A stretch of 64,000 nt of DNA from Nitrospirota bacterium (GTDB taxonomy: Bacteria; JACPQY01). The stretch spans positions 62,001 through 126,000 of the forward strand of contig JACPAV010000024.1 of NCBI GenBank assembly GCA_016180645.1, in the 5' to 3' direction. The position numbers and the translations under genes are program-made. A model generated the notes under the pieces. That model saw only the letters and a list, made by a program, of their open reading frames with translations. It was not told the origin of the DNA and ran no database searches. Below, one piece after another: positions 55,275 to 63,676 of this stretch; the first letter of the stretch is position 1; every line of letters begins with the position of its first letter.

Positions 55275-57167
55275 TCAGTTCTCGTCGCGGCGTTTGAGCG
55301 ATGTGACAGCGGGATCGAGAAACGGTCGGTACGTGATCCCGAAGTATTTCAGCTTAAGGCTGAGGTTCGGGGGGCTGAGACCGAGGGCTTTCGCGGCCTC
55401 CACGTTCGACTTGGACCTGTGGAGGTGGTACTCGATGAGCTTGGTCTGAAAGAGGCGTACGAGGGAAGCGTAGTCTTTAGCTTCCGAGAGAGAGGCCAGG
55501 AGGAACGGAAACAGATTCCCCCTCGCCTCCGGAAAACGCTCAAGAAGTTGGGAATCGATCAAGCCACGCACGTACCGGCTGGCTGCGATGGAAGTTTCCA
55601 CGATGCGCGTAATGGTGGCGGAGTCGACGGACTCAATCGCGTGGACTCCGAGCACCTGCTCCGGCCATGCAGCCGGAGAGGACGCGGCGGCGGGGGCGGC
55701 CTGACCTGTCACGACGAGCAGGGGGAGATTCGGGTTTAGATTGCGCAGCCGCAAGATCACGGAATCCGGCGTGACCGTTGACGATTCACCGGGGTGGATG
55801 ATCGCCAGGTCGAATCCGCCGCTCCGGACCTGGCGGGCATATCGACCGGCGTCCGCAACGAACTCCGTTTCCACACCTACGTTCCGCAACACCCCGCCCA
55901 GGGCCGCGAGTTGAGCTCGCGGATCATAAATCAGCACCCGCCGTTTGGCCGATCCCTGCACCCAGCCGCTCTGGGCCACGGCCATGGAGGTGGAGACGCC
56001 TTCGGCGGTCTGCCGGACTGGAAACGGCTGGAGCCGGGTAATCTTCACGATCATCTCCATCTGTCGGGCGATCATTTTCAGGAGGGCGAAATCCTGGCGC
56101 GAGAACAAGACGCCTTCGAACGATTCCCCGAGGCTCAGGACGCCGACGGGTTTCGTGGAGCTCCCGAGGCGGACCACCGCGGCCAGCCGCTTCTGCCGCA
56201 TCTCTTCCCGGTAGGGCGATGGCACCTCCGAGGCCCCGACAATAGGTCCGTTCTGGTAGGCCATGATCTCGGGGCTGGGCAGGGGCAGTTGGGTGTTGCC
56301 GACGACGGCGGTGGGTTGTCCCTGATCGTCGAGAACGGCCACATTGAAATCCCGGCTGTCGAAAGCCTCCTGCAGCGATTCAAAGACGGAGGGCAGGGTG
56401 AGCTCGGCATCGGGACTCATCACGGCTTCTCGCACGCGCACATGGAGGCGGTAGCGTTTCGTATTGAGGAGCGGGCCGAGGGCCACTTCGGGATCGAAGA
56501 ATTTCCTTCCGGCCACCGAATAAGCCGTGGCGAGAGCGCCGGGCAGGAACGCGTAAGGCCCGTAGAGATACGAATCCACGTAGCCGAACATCGGGAGTAG
56601 GAGATTCGGAACCGTCGTCAGGAGACCGGAAAACGCCATTCCCGCAAGAAGGATCTCGCTTCGGACCCGTTCGCGGTCGGAAAGGCGGCCGCTGATCCGG
56701 GCACATTCGACAAATGTGATGAATCCAAGAATTCCCAATCCGACGAGTTCGATGGGGTACGCTTTTCCGTACTCGAACGTTACGAGCGGGATGTCGGCCG
56801 TGGTGCCCCGGATCACTTCCGGATGAAAGGCGCCGGCGCCCAGGAGCCCGCTCAGGAATACAGCGGGGGCGAGCGCCCAATTGGTCGGGTGTTCGTCCCG
56901 CCGGGTTTCCAAACTGCGAACGACGAATCCCATGGCCGGGAACAGGAGGGCCATCCCGACGAAAGAAAGCCGGGCCCAGTTGGCGGCGGCCGCGGTAGAG
57001 ACATCCGCAGACGTCATGAGAAGACTCAGGCTCCACAGGGCAATCGAAAAGTGTACGCCAAGCGCCAGAAGTCGCGTCCTGTCTTTCGCTTGAGGAAGCC
57101 AAGTGGCCAATCCCAAGGCCACGTAAAGCCCCACGAGGTAAGGCAGGGCCGATTGCCAGAAGTTCAT
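55275..57167 (-). CDS. Membrane sensor regulator: 7TM - GAF - degenerate receiver - Fis HTH
   Basis: The 630-residue protein starts at ATG 57167 with AAGGGGG 5 nt upstream. Residues about 5-215 hold seven hydrophobic segments resembling the N-terminal 7TM sensor of histidine kinases. A GAF-like domain is at about 235-385. A response-regulator-like domain (about 415-520) lacks the phosphoacceptor: RVLIYD is kept, but the usual LxD reads AIIHPGE. A Fis-type HTH ends the protein (NVEAAKALGLSPPNLSLKLKYFGI). No kinase, HATPase or AAA+ domain is present. This suggests a one-component, membrane-anchored DNA-binding regulator. It follows the PaaK-like gene with 12 nt between them. Confidence 0.82.
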   Translation of the reverse strand: MNFWQSALPYLVGLYVALGLATWLPQAKDRTRLLALGVHFSIALWSLSLLMTSADVSTAAAANWARLSFVGMALLFPAMGFVVRSLETRRDEHPTNWALAPAVFLSGLLGAGAFHPEVIRGTTADIPLVTFEYGKAYPIELVGLGILGFITFVECARISGRLSDRERVRSEILLAGMAFSGLLTTVPNLLLPMFGYVDSYLYGPYAFLPGALATAYSVAGRKFFDPEVALGPLLNTKRYRLHVRVREAVMSPDAELTLPSVFESLQEAFDSRDFNVAVLDDQGQPTAVVGNTQLPLPSPEIMAYQNGPIVGASEVPSPYREEMRQKRLAAVVRLGSSTKPVGVLSLGESFEGVLFSRQDFALLKMIARQMEMIVKITRLQPFPVRQTAEGVSTSMAVAQSGWVQGSAKRRVLIYDPRAQLAALGGVLRNVGVETEFVADAGRYARQVRSGGFDLAIIHPGESSTVTPDSVILRLRNLNPNLPLLVVTGQAAPAAASSPAAWPEQVLGVHAIESVDSATITRIVETSIAASRYVRGLIDSQLLERFPEARGNLFPFLLASLSEAKDYASLVRLFQTKLIEYHLHRSKSNVEAAKALGLSPPNLSLKLKYFGITYRPFLDPAVTSLKRRDEN

Positions 57168-57179
57168 GGTATCCCCCTT

Positions 57180-58367
57180 TTACAGGAAGTAGCTGTTCTT
57201 GACCTTCTGTGGGTTGGAAGCAAGATGCTCGGATTCGAAGCCCACAATTTCGACAATCGGATCGGCCGAGGCCGGATTGTCCTTGTATGATTCCCTGAAA
57301 TCAGTATTCACGGTTAATAGTTTTTGAACGATAGCGCCCTTGCATTCAAGAGTCAATCCTTCTGACGGGGGGATTCCCTTAACCGCTTGAAGAAGGAATT
57401 TCAGCCGGGCCGTGCCGGCGGGGGTGTGCGTTACGCCCATTTTGAAGGTGCGGATCGTGGCGGCGGCGAGCGGGTGTTCCAGAAGCGCAGAGGCCACGGT
57501 ATCGGGATAAATGTTGGCCCCGTCGATGGAAACCGTACCGTCGCACCGGCCGAAAATAAAGAGAATGGGCAGAGCGAGCCGTTCAGCCGGGGCATCCACT
57601 CCGAGCGCTCGAAGGCGCGCGAAGGTGGCTTCACAATCGAGGACGCCGCCTTCGTCGCCCACGCAGAATGTCACCCGCGGCGAAACAGAGTGAGGGTTGA
57701 GCGTGGTCACTTCCACTTCGTTCTGGCCCGCTGCATTTCGCGTGGACCGGATGTAGTCGCCCGATGGATTGTACTGCCCGAGAAACACTGGCTCACGTTC
57801 CGTTCCCAGAATCTCCTTCCGCAAGGTGGGAGAGTCGAGGAGGATTCCGAGCAGTGCCTTGGAGCAGGGAGTTTCGGAAGCGATCCCGACTTCGAGATCG
57901 GAGGCGCCGTAGGCTGAGACGAGCCGCGCTCCGGGCCTGAGCCCCGATTCCATGAATGTCCGCCAGCCGGAGGGGAAGCCTTCGCCGCCGGACATCACGT
58001 CGACCCGAAACGACTTGACGTCGAATCCCGGCCGGGCGTGGAGGAAGCGGACCAATTCGGCCAGGAAGGGAGGATAGCCCGCCAGGAGATACCGCTCTCC
58101 GGGGCCGAAGATTTGCATGGCTGTCAGGGCGAACCGCCTGGAAATGAGGTGTGCCACGGCGGTGTCGGCGCTCTTGAGATAGGCTTCGATTCGCGCCGGA
58201 TTCCTTCTTGCCTGGCGAATCGCCCACCTCAGAATGGGGATGGGGATCCTGGAGTAGAGCGAATGAAGGGTCCTCCACCGAAGATTTGCGGGAAACATCA
58301 TCCAAGCTGCCTGAGAGGCCGATCGACATGAATGCAGCTTAAGTGAATGCATTTCGCTTGGGCACAC
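57180..58367 (-). CDS. Phenylacetate-CoA ligase-like adenylate-forming protein, N-terminally truncated
   Basis: The 395-residue protein matches the C-terminal three quarters of the PaaK/AMP-ligase family: LLAGYPPFLAELVRFL, VDVMSGGEGFPSGW, RLVSAYGASDLEVG, FLGQYNPSGDYI, LPILFIFGRCDGTVSIDGANIYPD (the hinge) and a C-terminal subdomain. The phosphate-binding SSGTTG-type motif and about 100 residues before it are missing, and the upstream DNA turns AT-rich and non-coding at once. It is either a truncated relic or a variant without normal ATP binding. It overlaps no neighbour but lies 12 nt before the membrane regulator, so transcription is probably shared. Confidence 0.75.
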   Translation of the reverse strand: MCPSEMHSLKLHSCRSASQAAWMMFPANLRWRTLHSLYSRIPIPILRWAIRQARRNPARIEAYLKSADTAVAHLISRRFALTAMQIFGPGERYLLAGYPPFLAELVRFLHARPGFDVKSFRVDVMSGGEGFPSGWRTFMESGLRPGARLVSAYGASDLEVGIASETPCSKALLGILLDSPTLRKEILGTEREPVFLGQYNPSGDYIRSTRNAAGQNEVEVTTLNPHSVSPRVTFCVGDEGGVLDCEATFARLRALGVDAPAERLALPILFIFGRCDGTVSIDGANIYPDTVASALLEHPLAAATIRTFKMGVTHTPAGTARLKFLLQAVKGIPPSEGLTLECKGAIVQKLLTVNTDFRESYKDNPASADPIVEIVGFESEHLASNPQKVKNSYFL

Positions 58368-58639
58368 ACATAGACTCTGTATTACAATGCCGACCTTATT
58401 TCAAGCATAATTAATATATTTTAATATTATTAACTATACTTCTGTGATCTGCATAATTCCATGGCTTCCGTGAGCAGGCATCGGATCTCCGGTCCAAAGC
58501 CACATGTCATTGACGCCATGCAGTAATGATGGTAATTGTGTCACTTAGTGACTATATTGAATTCGTATAAGTAATGTTACGTTAATGAATGGGTAGAACA
58601 CCCTAAATATATGGAAGTCTGCGATGGACGGGGGTTAGG
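58368..58639. other. AT-rich divergent intergenic region with a 13-bp palindrome
   Basis: This 272-bp stretch is far more AT-rich than the rest of the window (runs such as taatatattttaatattatt near 58415). It holds GTCAC-TTA-GTGAC at 58540-58552, a putative operator 90 bp before the sensor kinase. No gene is seen. It may be the divergent promoter region, or foreign DNA at a truncation point of the ligase gene. Confidence 0.5.
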
Positions 58640-60202
58640 ATGGGAGTGATCAGAGCCGGCCAAGAATTGAGAGTGCTCCATTTGGAAGACGATGCCGCCT
58701 ATCGGAAATTTGTGGTTAACTTGCTTCGGAGGGAGGGGATGGCCGTACGATTCTCGCACGCGGAGAGTTGCGAGGAGTTCGTCCATCTGCTCCAAGGGGA
58801 GCGATTTGACTTGGTGATTTCGGACTACACGCTTCCGGCCTTCGACGGCCTATCGGCGCTCAGCATAGCCAAGTCGATTCGACCGGAGCTTCCGTTCATC
58901 TTCTTGTCCGGCACGATGGGGGAGGAGCGGGCGGCCGAGGCGGTCCTGAACGGTGCAACGGACTACGTGCTCAAGGATCGGCCGCTTCGCCTCGTCAGCG
59001 TCATCCGCCGGGCCATCCGGGAAGAGGGCGAGAGGGAAGTGCGCCGGAGTTTGGAGGCTCAGCTCCTACAGGCGCAGAAAATGGAGTGCGTGGGGCGACT
59101 GGCCGGTGGGGTCGCGCATGATTTCAACAATCTCCTGACGGTCATTTCGGGGCGGGCGGACATGCTTCTCTCGGGGAAAGGCGAATTGGATCCCGACCGC
59201 GAAGACCTGGTGGAAATACGTCAGGCCGCAACGAGAGCCGCGGAGCTGACGAGGAGACTCCTTATGTTCGGCCGGGCGGATCACCCTCGCGCGCAAAGCC
59301 TGGATCCGAGGGTACTGGTCTCCGACCTTCTCAAGATGATCCGCCGCCTCATTGGGGAAGACATCGAGGTGGTCGCCGAGCTGGCCGAGGACGCCGGATG
59401 GATTCGGGTGGACGCGGCGCAGATGGAGCAGGTGTTGGTGAATCTCGCGGTGAACGCGAGGGATGCCATGCCGAGGGGTGGAAAGCTGATCATTGGGGTG
59501 AGGACTCTCGACCTCGATGAGGACTACGCCTCGCGGCACCTCGATGTCCTTCCGGGGCGATACATCGAACTCCGCGTGGAGGACAACGGCCAAGGCATCG
59601 CCCCCGAGGTACTTCCTCACATCTTCGAGCCGTTTTTCACCACGAAAGAGCCCGGAAAGGGAACGGGTCTCGGCCTGTCCATGGTGTATGGCGCCGTGCG
59701 CCAATGGGGAGGTCACGTGGAGGTTCGGACGTCGCCCGGTGGCGGCGCCGCTTTCTTGATTTACATGCCTCAAGCGGCGGAATCTGAGTTCTCCGTCTTG
59801 CCGACAGAGGCGCAGACGTGTCCACGCGGCTGCGAGACGGTCCTGCTTGTGGAGGACGATGACATGGTGCGAACCATTGCCTGCCGGATTCTTCGGGCGG
59901 GGGGATACGAGGTCATCGAGGCCTCGAACGCTCAGGAGGCGCTGGCGAGGATCGAAAAAAGCGGGCCGCGTCTGGATCTTCTGGTCACGGATGTGGTGAT
60001 GCCGGGAATGAGCGGTTGGGAACTCGTGGATCTCGTCCGGCAGAATAGTCCCAAGACCCGCGCGCTTCTGATTTCAGGTTACGAGGCCCATCAAATGCTT
60101 GAGAAGCGGATGTCCGATTCCTACATGCACTTTCTTCCGAAACCCTTTTCCATGAAGACCCTTTCCGAGAAAGTACGCGAGGTCCTGGACGCAGTCGAGT
60201 GA
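58640..60202 (+). CDS. Hybrid histidine kinase: REC - HisKA - HATPase - REC
   Basis: The 520-residue cytoplasmic protein has an N-terminal receiver (about 10-130: LEDDAAYRK, LVISDYTLP, FLSGT, VLKDRP). HisKA follows with H-box GGVAHDFNNLLTVISGRAD. The HATPase has N-box NLAVNARDAMP, G1 VEDNGQGIAP, and GKGTGLGLSMVYG. A second receiver is at about 395-515 (VEDDDMVRT, LLVTDVVMPGMSGWE, FLPKPFS). All phospho sites are present. With no transmembrane or PAS sensor, it probably receives phosphate or signal through its first REC. It diverges from the regulator/ligase pair across the AT-rich region. Confidence 0.92.
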   Translation: MGVIRAGQELRVLHLEDDAAYRKFVVNLLRREGMAVRFSHAESCEEFVHLLQGERFDLVISDYTLPAFDGLSALSIAKSIRPELPFIFLSGTMGEERAAEAVLNGATDYVLKDRPLRLVSVIRRAIREEGEREVRRSLEAQLLQAQKMECVGRLAGGVAHDFNNLLTVISGRADMLLSGKGELDPDREDLVEIRQAATRAAELTRRLLMFGRADHPRAQSLDPRVLVSDLLKMIRRLIGEDIEVVAELAEDAGWIRVDAAQMEQVLVNLAVNARDAMPRGGKLIIGVRTLDLDEDYASRHLDVLPGRYIELRVEDNGQGIAPEVLPHIFEPFFTTKEPGKGTGLGLSMVYGAVRQWGGHVEVRTSPGGGAAFLIYMPQAAESEFSVLPTEAQTCPRGCETVLLVEDDDMVRTIACRILRAGGYEVIEASNAQEALARIEKSGPRLDLLVTDVVMPGMSGWELVDLVRQNSPKTRALLISGYEAHQMLEKRMSDSYMHFLPKPFSMKTLSEKVREVLDAVE

Positions 60203-60334
60203 CCTCCGGTGGGATCGGGGCTGCGGGGAGTCTTTGGAGCGGAGCTTCCGCGCTCTTTGCGAGCGGCCGGCCCAGGCCCCCGGACTCGGTCGCGGCATGA
60301 TAGGCGTTTCAGCGCGGAGCCGACTCCGTATCAA

Positions 60335-61266
60335 TTATTGGGGTGTGAGGCGGGCTGAGTATAGGGTGTGTTGGATCGGCAAGTCGGCGGGATAGTCGAT
60401 CTTGCGCCGGGCTGCTTCGGTCATGAGGTGGTACGCGACCTCCACATCCAGGGTGTGGGATCCCGGCGCTCCGGCCACTCGTTCGGCGAATCTGAACGAG
60501 CGTTCCTTACCGGGGTGGAGCCGGTTGTCCCGAAGTTCGAGAATCATCGGACGCCAGAGGATCCATCGCTTCAGGGTATGAGTCTGCGTTCTGACCATGC
60601 TTCCGTCGGCTGCGTTCCGAAGCGTGAACGTGACCGTCACAAAGCGGTCGGGATCACCGGTCGGGAAAGTGTGACCTGCTCCTACGTTTGACAATTTCAA
60701 TTCAACGTCGATCGTGCCTCTCCCATTCTCAAACCGGCTGCGATCTTCCGGTTCGATGCTCACGGCCTTCCGGACCATGTCCCCATCATGCCCGCCTCTC
60801 CACAGGTGGCGTTTGGAAGGTCTCACCGGGCCGCCGAATGCCACGGGGCGCTCGACGGCAGGCATGTGACACTGGATGCAACCGTATCCCTGAACGGGGT
60901 CGTCCCTGACTTCCGCATAGGTTCCGCACGGCGGGCCGATGTAGAACATACCGGGGTCCTTCCCTTCCACCTCGTGGCAACGGCGGCACACACCGCCGCC
61001 ATCGAGAAATGAGGCATCCTGTCGAACCGGGTGAGGCGCCGCCGAATCCGCGTACGGGCCAACGATAACGCCGTCTTGAACGTGGCAGATAGCGCACGTT
61101 CCGAAACCGTGAAGATTCTCAGCGGGCCGAACAGGCGATAGCCCAGCGAACCCATCGACGCAACCAGCAGGGCGATCACCCCGATGGCGGCCTGACCGTG
61201 TGCGGACCATCCAACCCCGATCACCTTCCCCCACGGCGTTGTTGAATTCGGCCGGCTCCACAACAT
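60335..61266 (-). pseudogene. Triheme cytochrome c-like protein, frameshifted near the N-terminus
   Basis: The main frame encodes three CxxCH heme sites (FGTCAICH, VCRRCH, YGCIQCH), then a beta-rich C-terminal domain (NVGAGHTFPTGDPDRFVTV) common in periplasmic multiheme cytochromes. A start in that frame (ATG 61261) gives an Arg-rich, non-membrane N-terminus. The other frame from ATG 61266 encodes MLWSRPNSTTPWGK and a membrane anchor (AAIGVIALLVASMGSLGYRLFG) that should precede the heme domain. The two frames join near 61140, so a one-base indel (mutation or sequence error) is likely. It is the last gene of the leftward metal cluster, 13 nt after the selenoprotein gene. Confidence 0.65.
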
Positions 61267-61279
61267 CTTCAACGCAGCA

Positions 61280-61801
61280 CTAAGGCTTGAAGGAGAACGC
61301 ATCCAACGTGAGTGGCGGTTCCTTTTCGCCGGCGAATTCGAAGTGGCCGCGAACGGAAAGCGGCGATGGCCCCCGAGAGTGCGGGTCCGCCAGCAACTCG
61401 TGCAGCACTTCGTTTTGCGCCAAGCTCAAGCGTTGTTCACTGCCTGAGACGACGAAGAAGAACGAGAAACCTTGTCGGAGGAGGATTCCCTCGGCCTCGA
61501 TCCGCACCGCGCCGACTTTCTGCCCGGCCTTCTCTACCAATTGTCTTATCCTGGGGAAGTCGACGGGTTTCCCCGGCTTCGGGATGATTTCGGCCTTCTG
61601 CTTCTTGAGACTCACGTCCACGCGGTCCACGGTCGGTAACTTGGCGAGAGCCCGACGGGCCCCCAGCGCGCAGAACGGTCAGGTCATGCCGAGGACCTCC
61701 ACCTCGATCCGCATGATCTCGGCGCGGGATGGGAGGGGAACCGCCACGACGCTCAGCACGGAAGCGATGAAGAACATCTTGAAAAGGTCTCGGGGTTTCA
61801 C
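61280..61801 (-). CDS. Periplasmic MerP-like HMA-domain protein, predicted selenoprotein (TGA = Sec41)
   Basis: GTG 61801 has AAGGGA 7 nt upstream and gives a signal peptide (MKPRDLFKMFFIASVL...PSRAE). The HMA domain then reads VEVLGMT-[TGA]-PFCALGARRALAKL...VDRVDVSLKKQKAEI. The family consensus is GMTCxxC, so TGA (61681-61679) replaces the first metal-binding Cys exactly, leaving U-x-x-C. The same frame continues to 61280 with the HMA fold and a C-terminal domain (about 100-173). A bSECIS-like hairpin lies 22 nt after TGA. MerP/MerT-type selenoproteins are known from metagenomes. If TGA were a stop, the product would be a 40-residue fragment. Sec would make a soft-metal (Hg, Cu) site. Expression needs selABCD, not in this window. 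Confidence 0.82.
61645..61665 (-). promoter_or_regulatory. Bacterial SECIS-like stem-loop
   Basis: On the minus strand GGGGGCCC-GTC-GGGCTCTC folds into an 8-9 bp stem (with G-U pairs) and a GUC apical loop. The loop begins 22 nt after the UGA at 61679. Bacterial SECIS elements have a small loop with G in its first two positions 16-37 nt downstream of UGA, so position and loop both fit. Confidence 0.65.
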
Positions 61802-61814
61802 CGGTCGTCCCTTC

Positions 61815-62696
61815 TCAAAAGAGGGCGTACGCACCGGCGCGAATCTTCCGGTCCTGAGAAAGTTGTGTCCCATTCAAGTTCTCCCATAGTGGAAGTTGGT
61901 ATGAAATCTCGAAGGTGAAACGATCCATCAGGAAATACTGGATCCCGGGGGCCGCGAAGAGGGAGTTCCCACCCGAGTCGGTTATGGCCTGGTTGAAATG
62001 CCTTGACCGACCGGCGACCCCGCCGTTCAGTTCAAGCATGACATAGAATTCGGATCGCGCTTTTTCACTCGACAGCGCGAGGTATTCCGCGGAAAGGTTG
62101 ACGCCCACGACATGCCCTTGTCGCACCCCGCTGTTCGACCCGTTGAGTTGCCCGGCGGGTCCCGCGTAGATTCCCGCCTTCTTGTGTATGTACTGGAAGG
62201 GCAGGTCCCAGATGAAATCGTAGGAGCCGCTGCCGATGTTGTCTGCGCCCGTCGGGACTTTTACCCCGGCAGCCGGCCCGAATTGTAGGCGTGTCGAGGG
62301 GCCCAGACGTTTGAAGACATCCGGGGAATAGCGAGCGAGGAACACGGCTTCGCCGATTCCACTCGCCTCGCTGCTTGCACCGCTTGAATCGCGGGCTTCA
62401 GTTCGCACGTATGGAACAGCGGCCGCCAGGGTCAGATCTTCATTGACCGGGAATGCGCCCATGAGGCCGATGACCTGGGCTTCCATCTTGGGCCGGCTGC
62501 CGGGGATGTCCCCGGTGGTCCCAAGAAGCGTTTCCTTCCGAATGATGTCGGTGAAAACCCGCGCGAGTCCGACACCGGAAAAGAGCGTCTGGGCCGCCGA
62601 GCCTTGAATCGGCAAAGCGTGTGCCGTCGCCGCCATCGTAACCACAGCCCCCATCAGGAGCCCCAAAACGCGGGCCGGCCATTGGACGGATCTCAT
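61815..62696 (-). CDS. Outer-membrane beta-barrel, transporter-like
   Basis: The 293-residue protein has a Sec signal (VLGLLMGAVVTMAATAHA), a GVG..FT......-type N-terminus and repeated amphipathic strands (LTLAAAVPYVR; FLARYSPDVF; GPAAGVKVPTG; FTFEISYQLPLW). It ends AGAYALF with a terminal Phe, a Bam signal. It resembles the MetA/phenol-pathway 'transporter' barrels (PF13557-like) that often accompany metal or hydrocarbon genes. Start ATG 62696 has AGGA 5-8 nt upstream. It precedes the HMA selenoprotein by 13 nt in the same operon. Substrate unknown. Confidence 0.78.
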   Translation of the reverse strand: MRSVQWPARVLGLLMGAVVTMAATAHALPIQGSAAQTLFSGVGLARVFTDIIRKETLLGTTGDIPGSRPKMEAQVIGLMGAFPVNEDLTLAAAVPYVRTEARDSSGASSEASGIGEAVFLARYSPDVFKRLGPSTRLQFGPAAGVKVPTGADNIGSGSYDFIWDLPFQYIHKKAGIYAGPAGQLNGSNSGVRQGHVVGVNLSAEYLALSSEKARSEFYVMLELNGGVAGRSRHFNQAITDSGGNSLFAAPGIQYFLMDRFTFEISYQLPLWENLNGTQLSQDRKIRAGAYALF

Positions 62697-62744
62697 GCTT
62701 CCTGCATCCTCACGCCGCGCAGCAGGAGAGTTCCGCCATTTTCT

Positions 62745-62939
62745 TCAACTCCTCTCTTTGGTTTTTCCTGAGAAGATCCAGGCCGCGCCGATCAGGCCGA
62801 CGGCCGTGAAGAGGCCGAGGCTCAGGAGACCGCTCGCGCCGTCGCGGGGGCAGAATGCGCCGCAGGCCCACGCCGTTCCGGCGTCCGCCAGAACGCCCGA
62901 AGCGGCGGCCCATGCCGTTGCTTTCACCATGAATTCCAT
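62745..62939 (-). CDS. Small two-TM membrane protein with CxxxC motif
   Basis: The 64-residue protein has an excellent SD (AAGGAGGTGA) 5 nt before ATG 62939. The sequence MVKATAWAAASGVLADAGTAWACGAFCPRDGA carries a Cys pair (CGAFC) between hydrophobic segments, and the second membrane helix is LLSLGLFTAVGLIGAAWIF. Small Cys-bearing membrane proteins are typical of mercury and copper clusters (MerF/MerT-like roles), but no family match is recognised. It lies between the CopZ-like gene and the outer-membrane barrel, in the same orientation. Confidence 0.7.
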   Translation of the reverse strand: MEFMVKATAWAAASGVLADAGTAWACGAFCPRDGASGLLSLGLFTAVGLIGAAWIFSGKTKERS

Positions 62940-62943
62940 CAGG

Positions 62944-63021
62944 TCACCTCCTTTTCAAGAAACCGAGTTTGCGAGGGTTGCAGAACGCGTACACGACAAC
63001 GGAAGCACCGCCGAAGACCAT
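62944..63021 (-). CDS. Possible small membrane peptide (25 aa)
   Basis: ATG 63021 encodes MVFGGASVVVYAFCNPRKLGF ending in KRR; it is a single hydrophobic helix with one Cys. Its stop overlaps the SD of the next gene, as expected for a coupled operon gene. A GTG further upstream, overlapping the CopZ-like stop, could lengthen it. It has no clear SD of its own, so it is tentative. Confidence 0.35.
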   Translation of the reverse strand: MVFGGASVVVYAFCNPRKLGFLKRR

Positions 63022-63076
63022 CCATGCCGGTTTTCTTCGGCGGCCATAGCCAAGGGACCGAAGCCGACGAACAGAA

Positions 63077-63676
63077 TCAGCCGCATCCGCACGCACCGCC
63101 TCCGTCTTTCTTGGGAGGGTTCTCCGACCGTGGGGCACAGCATTCGGATACGTCGTTTGACGACCGTTCCGACGGCGCTTCGGTTTGGGACATAGCCTTT
63201 TGGACAACTTGTTTCACGTTGCCGAGGCAGCAAGCGCCTTGTGGATTAAGCTCTTCGCAGCGGTCCAACCCCTGACGGCATTTTTCGGCGATAGAGTCGA
63301 GCGCCCCGGATTTGCCCGTCCGCCGGACTTCCTCCTCGATGCTCCTAACGGTGTGCTCAAAGCAGTAGCAGACGGTCCTGGAATCTCCCGTCGATTTCTG
63401 AAACACGGGAACCTTGATGTCCCGGGCAACGAACCGGATGCCGTCGGCTTCGTGGAAATAGACGATTTCGCAAGCTCCGCCCTTGCAGAACCGATAACCG
63501 CCGGAACCGTTGAGGCACTTTAATGCGGCCTTGGTGAGCAAGGAAACAAGAGTGATCGTCTTGACCTTCCGCCCTTGGGTCCCGCAGGCGGGACAACGGT
63601 CCGAGATCACCCGGGTCGGTTCCGAAACGGATCGGTGGGGCGCGGTGTCTTCAGGATTCTCCATGGCGATCCCCAC
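63077..63676 (-). CDS. CopZ N-terminal-domain-like metal-binding protein
   Basis: The 199-residue protein shows RCPACGTQGRKVKTITLVSLL, GGYRFCKGGACEIVYF, IKVPVFQKSTGDSRTVCYCFEHTV, RRTGKSGALDSIAEKC and NPQGACCLGNV. These are the Cys ladders of the CopZ N-terminal domain of Archaeoglobus-type proteins, which binds zinc and a [2Fe-2S] cluster. There is no C-terminal HMA domain here; instead the tail is Cys-rich (ECCAPRSEN...GACGCG). The separate HMA protein at 61280 may supply that function. ATG 63664 is an alternative start. It overlaps the small membrane protein upstream by 26 nt. Confidence 0.82.
   Translation of the reverse strand: MGIAMENPEDTAPHRSVSEPTRVISDRCPACGTQGRKVKTITLVSLLTKAALKCLNGSGGYRFCKGGACEIVYFHEADGIRFVARDIKVPVFQKSTGDSRTVCYCFEHTVRSIEEEVRRTGKSGALDSIAEKCRQGLDRCEELNPQGACCLGNVKQVVQKAMSQTEAPSERSSNDVSECCAPRSENPPKKDGGGACGCG

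Noticed and set aside
61280-61873. Two separate short ORFs (61679-61873 and 61280-61630)
   Set aside because: Both lie in one frame split only by a TGA at the first Cys of an HMA motif, and together they make one signal peptide plus HMA domain; a single selenoprotein explains them better.
63060-63080. TGA at the end of the CopZ-like gene as another Sec codon
   Set aside because: The sequence after it does not continue a recognisable domain, and the tail GACGCG is a natural Cys/Gly-rich end.
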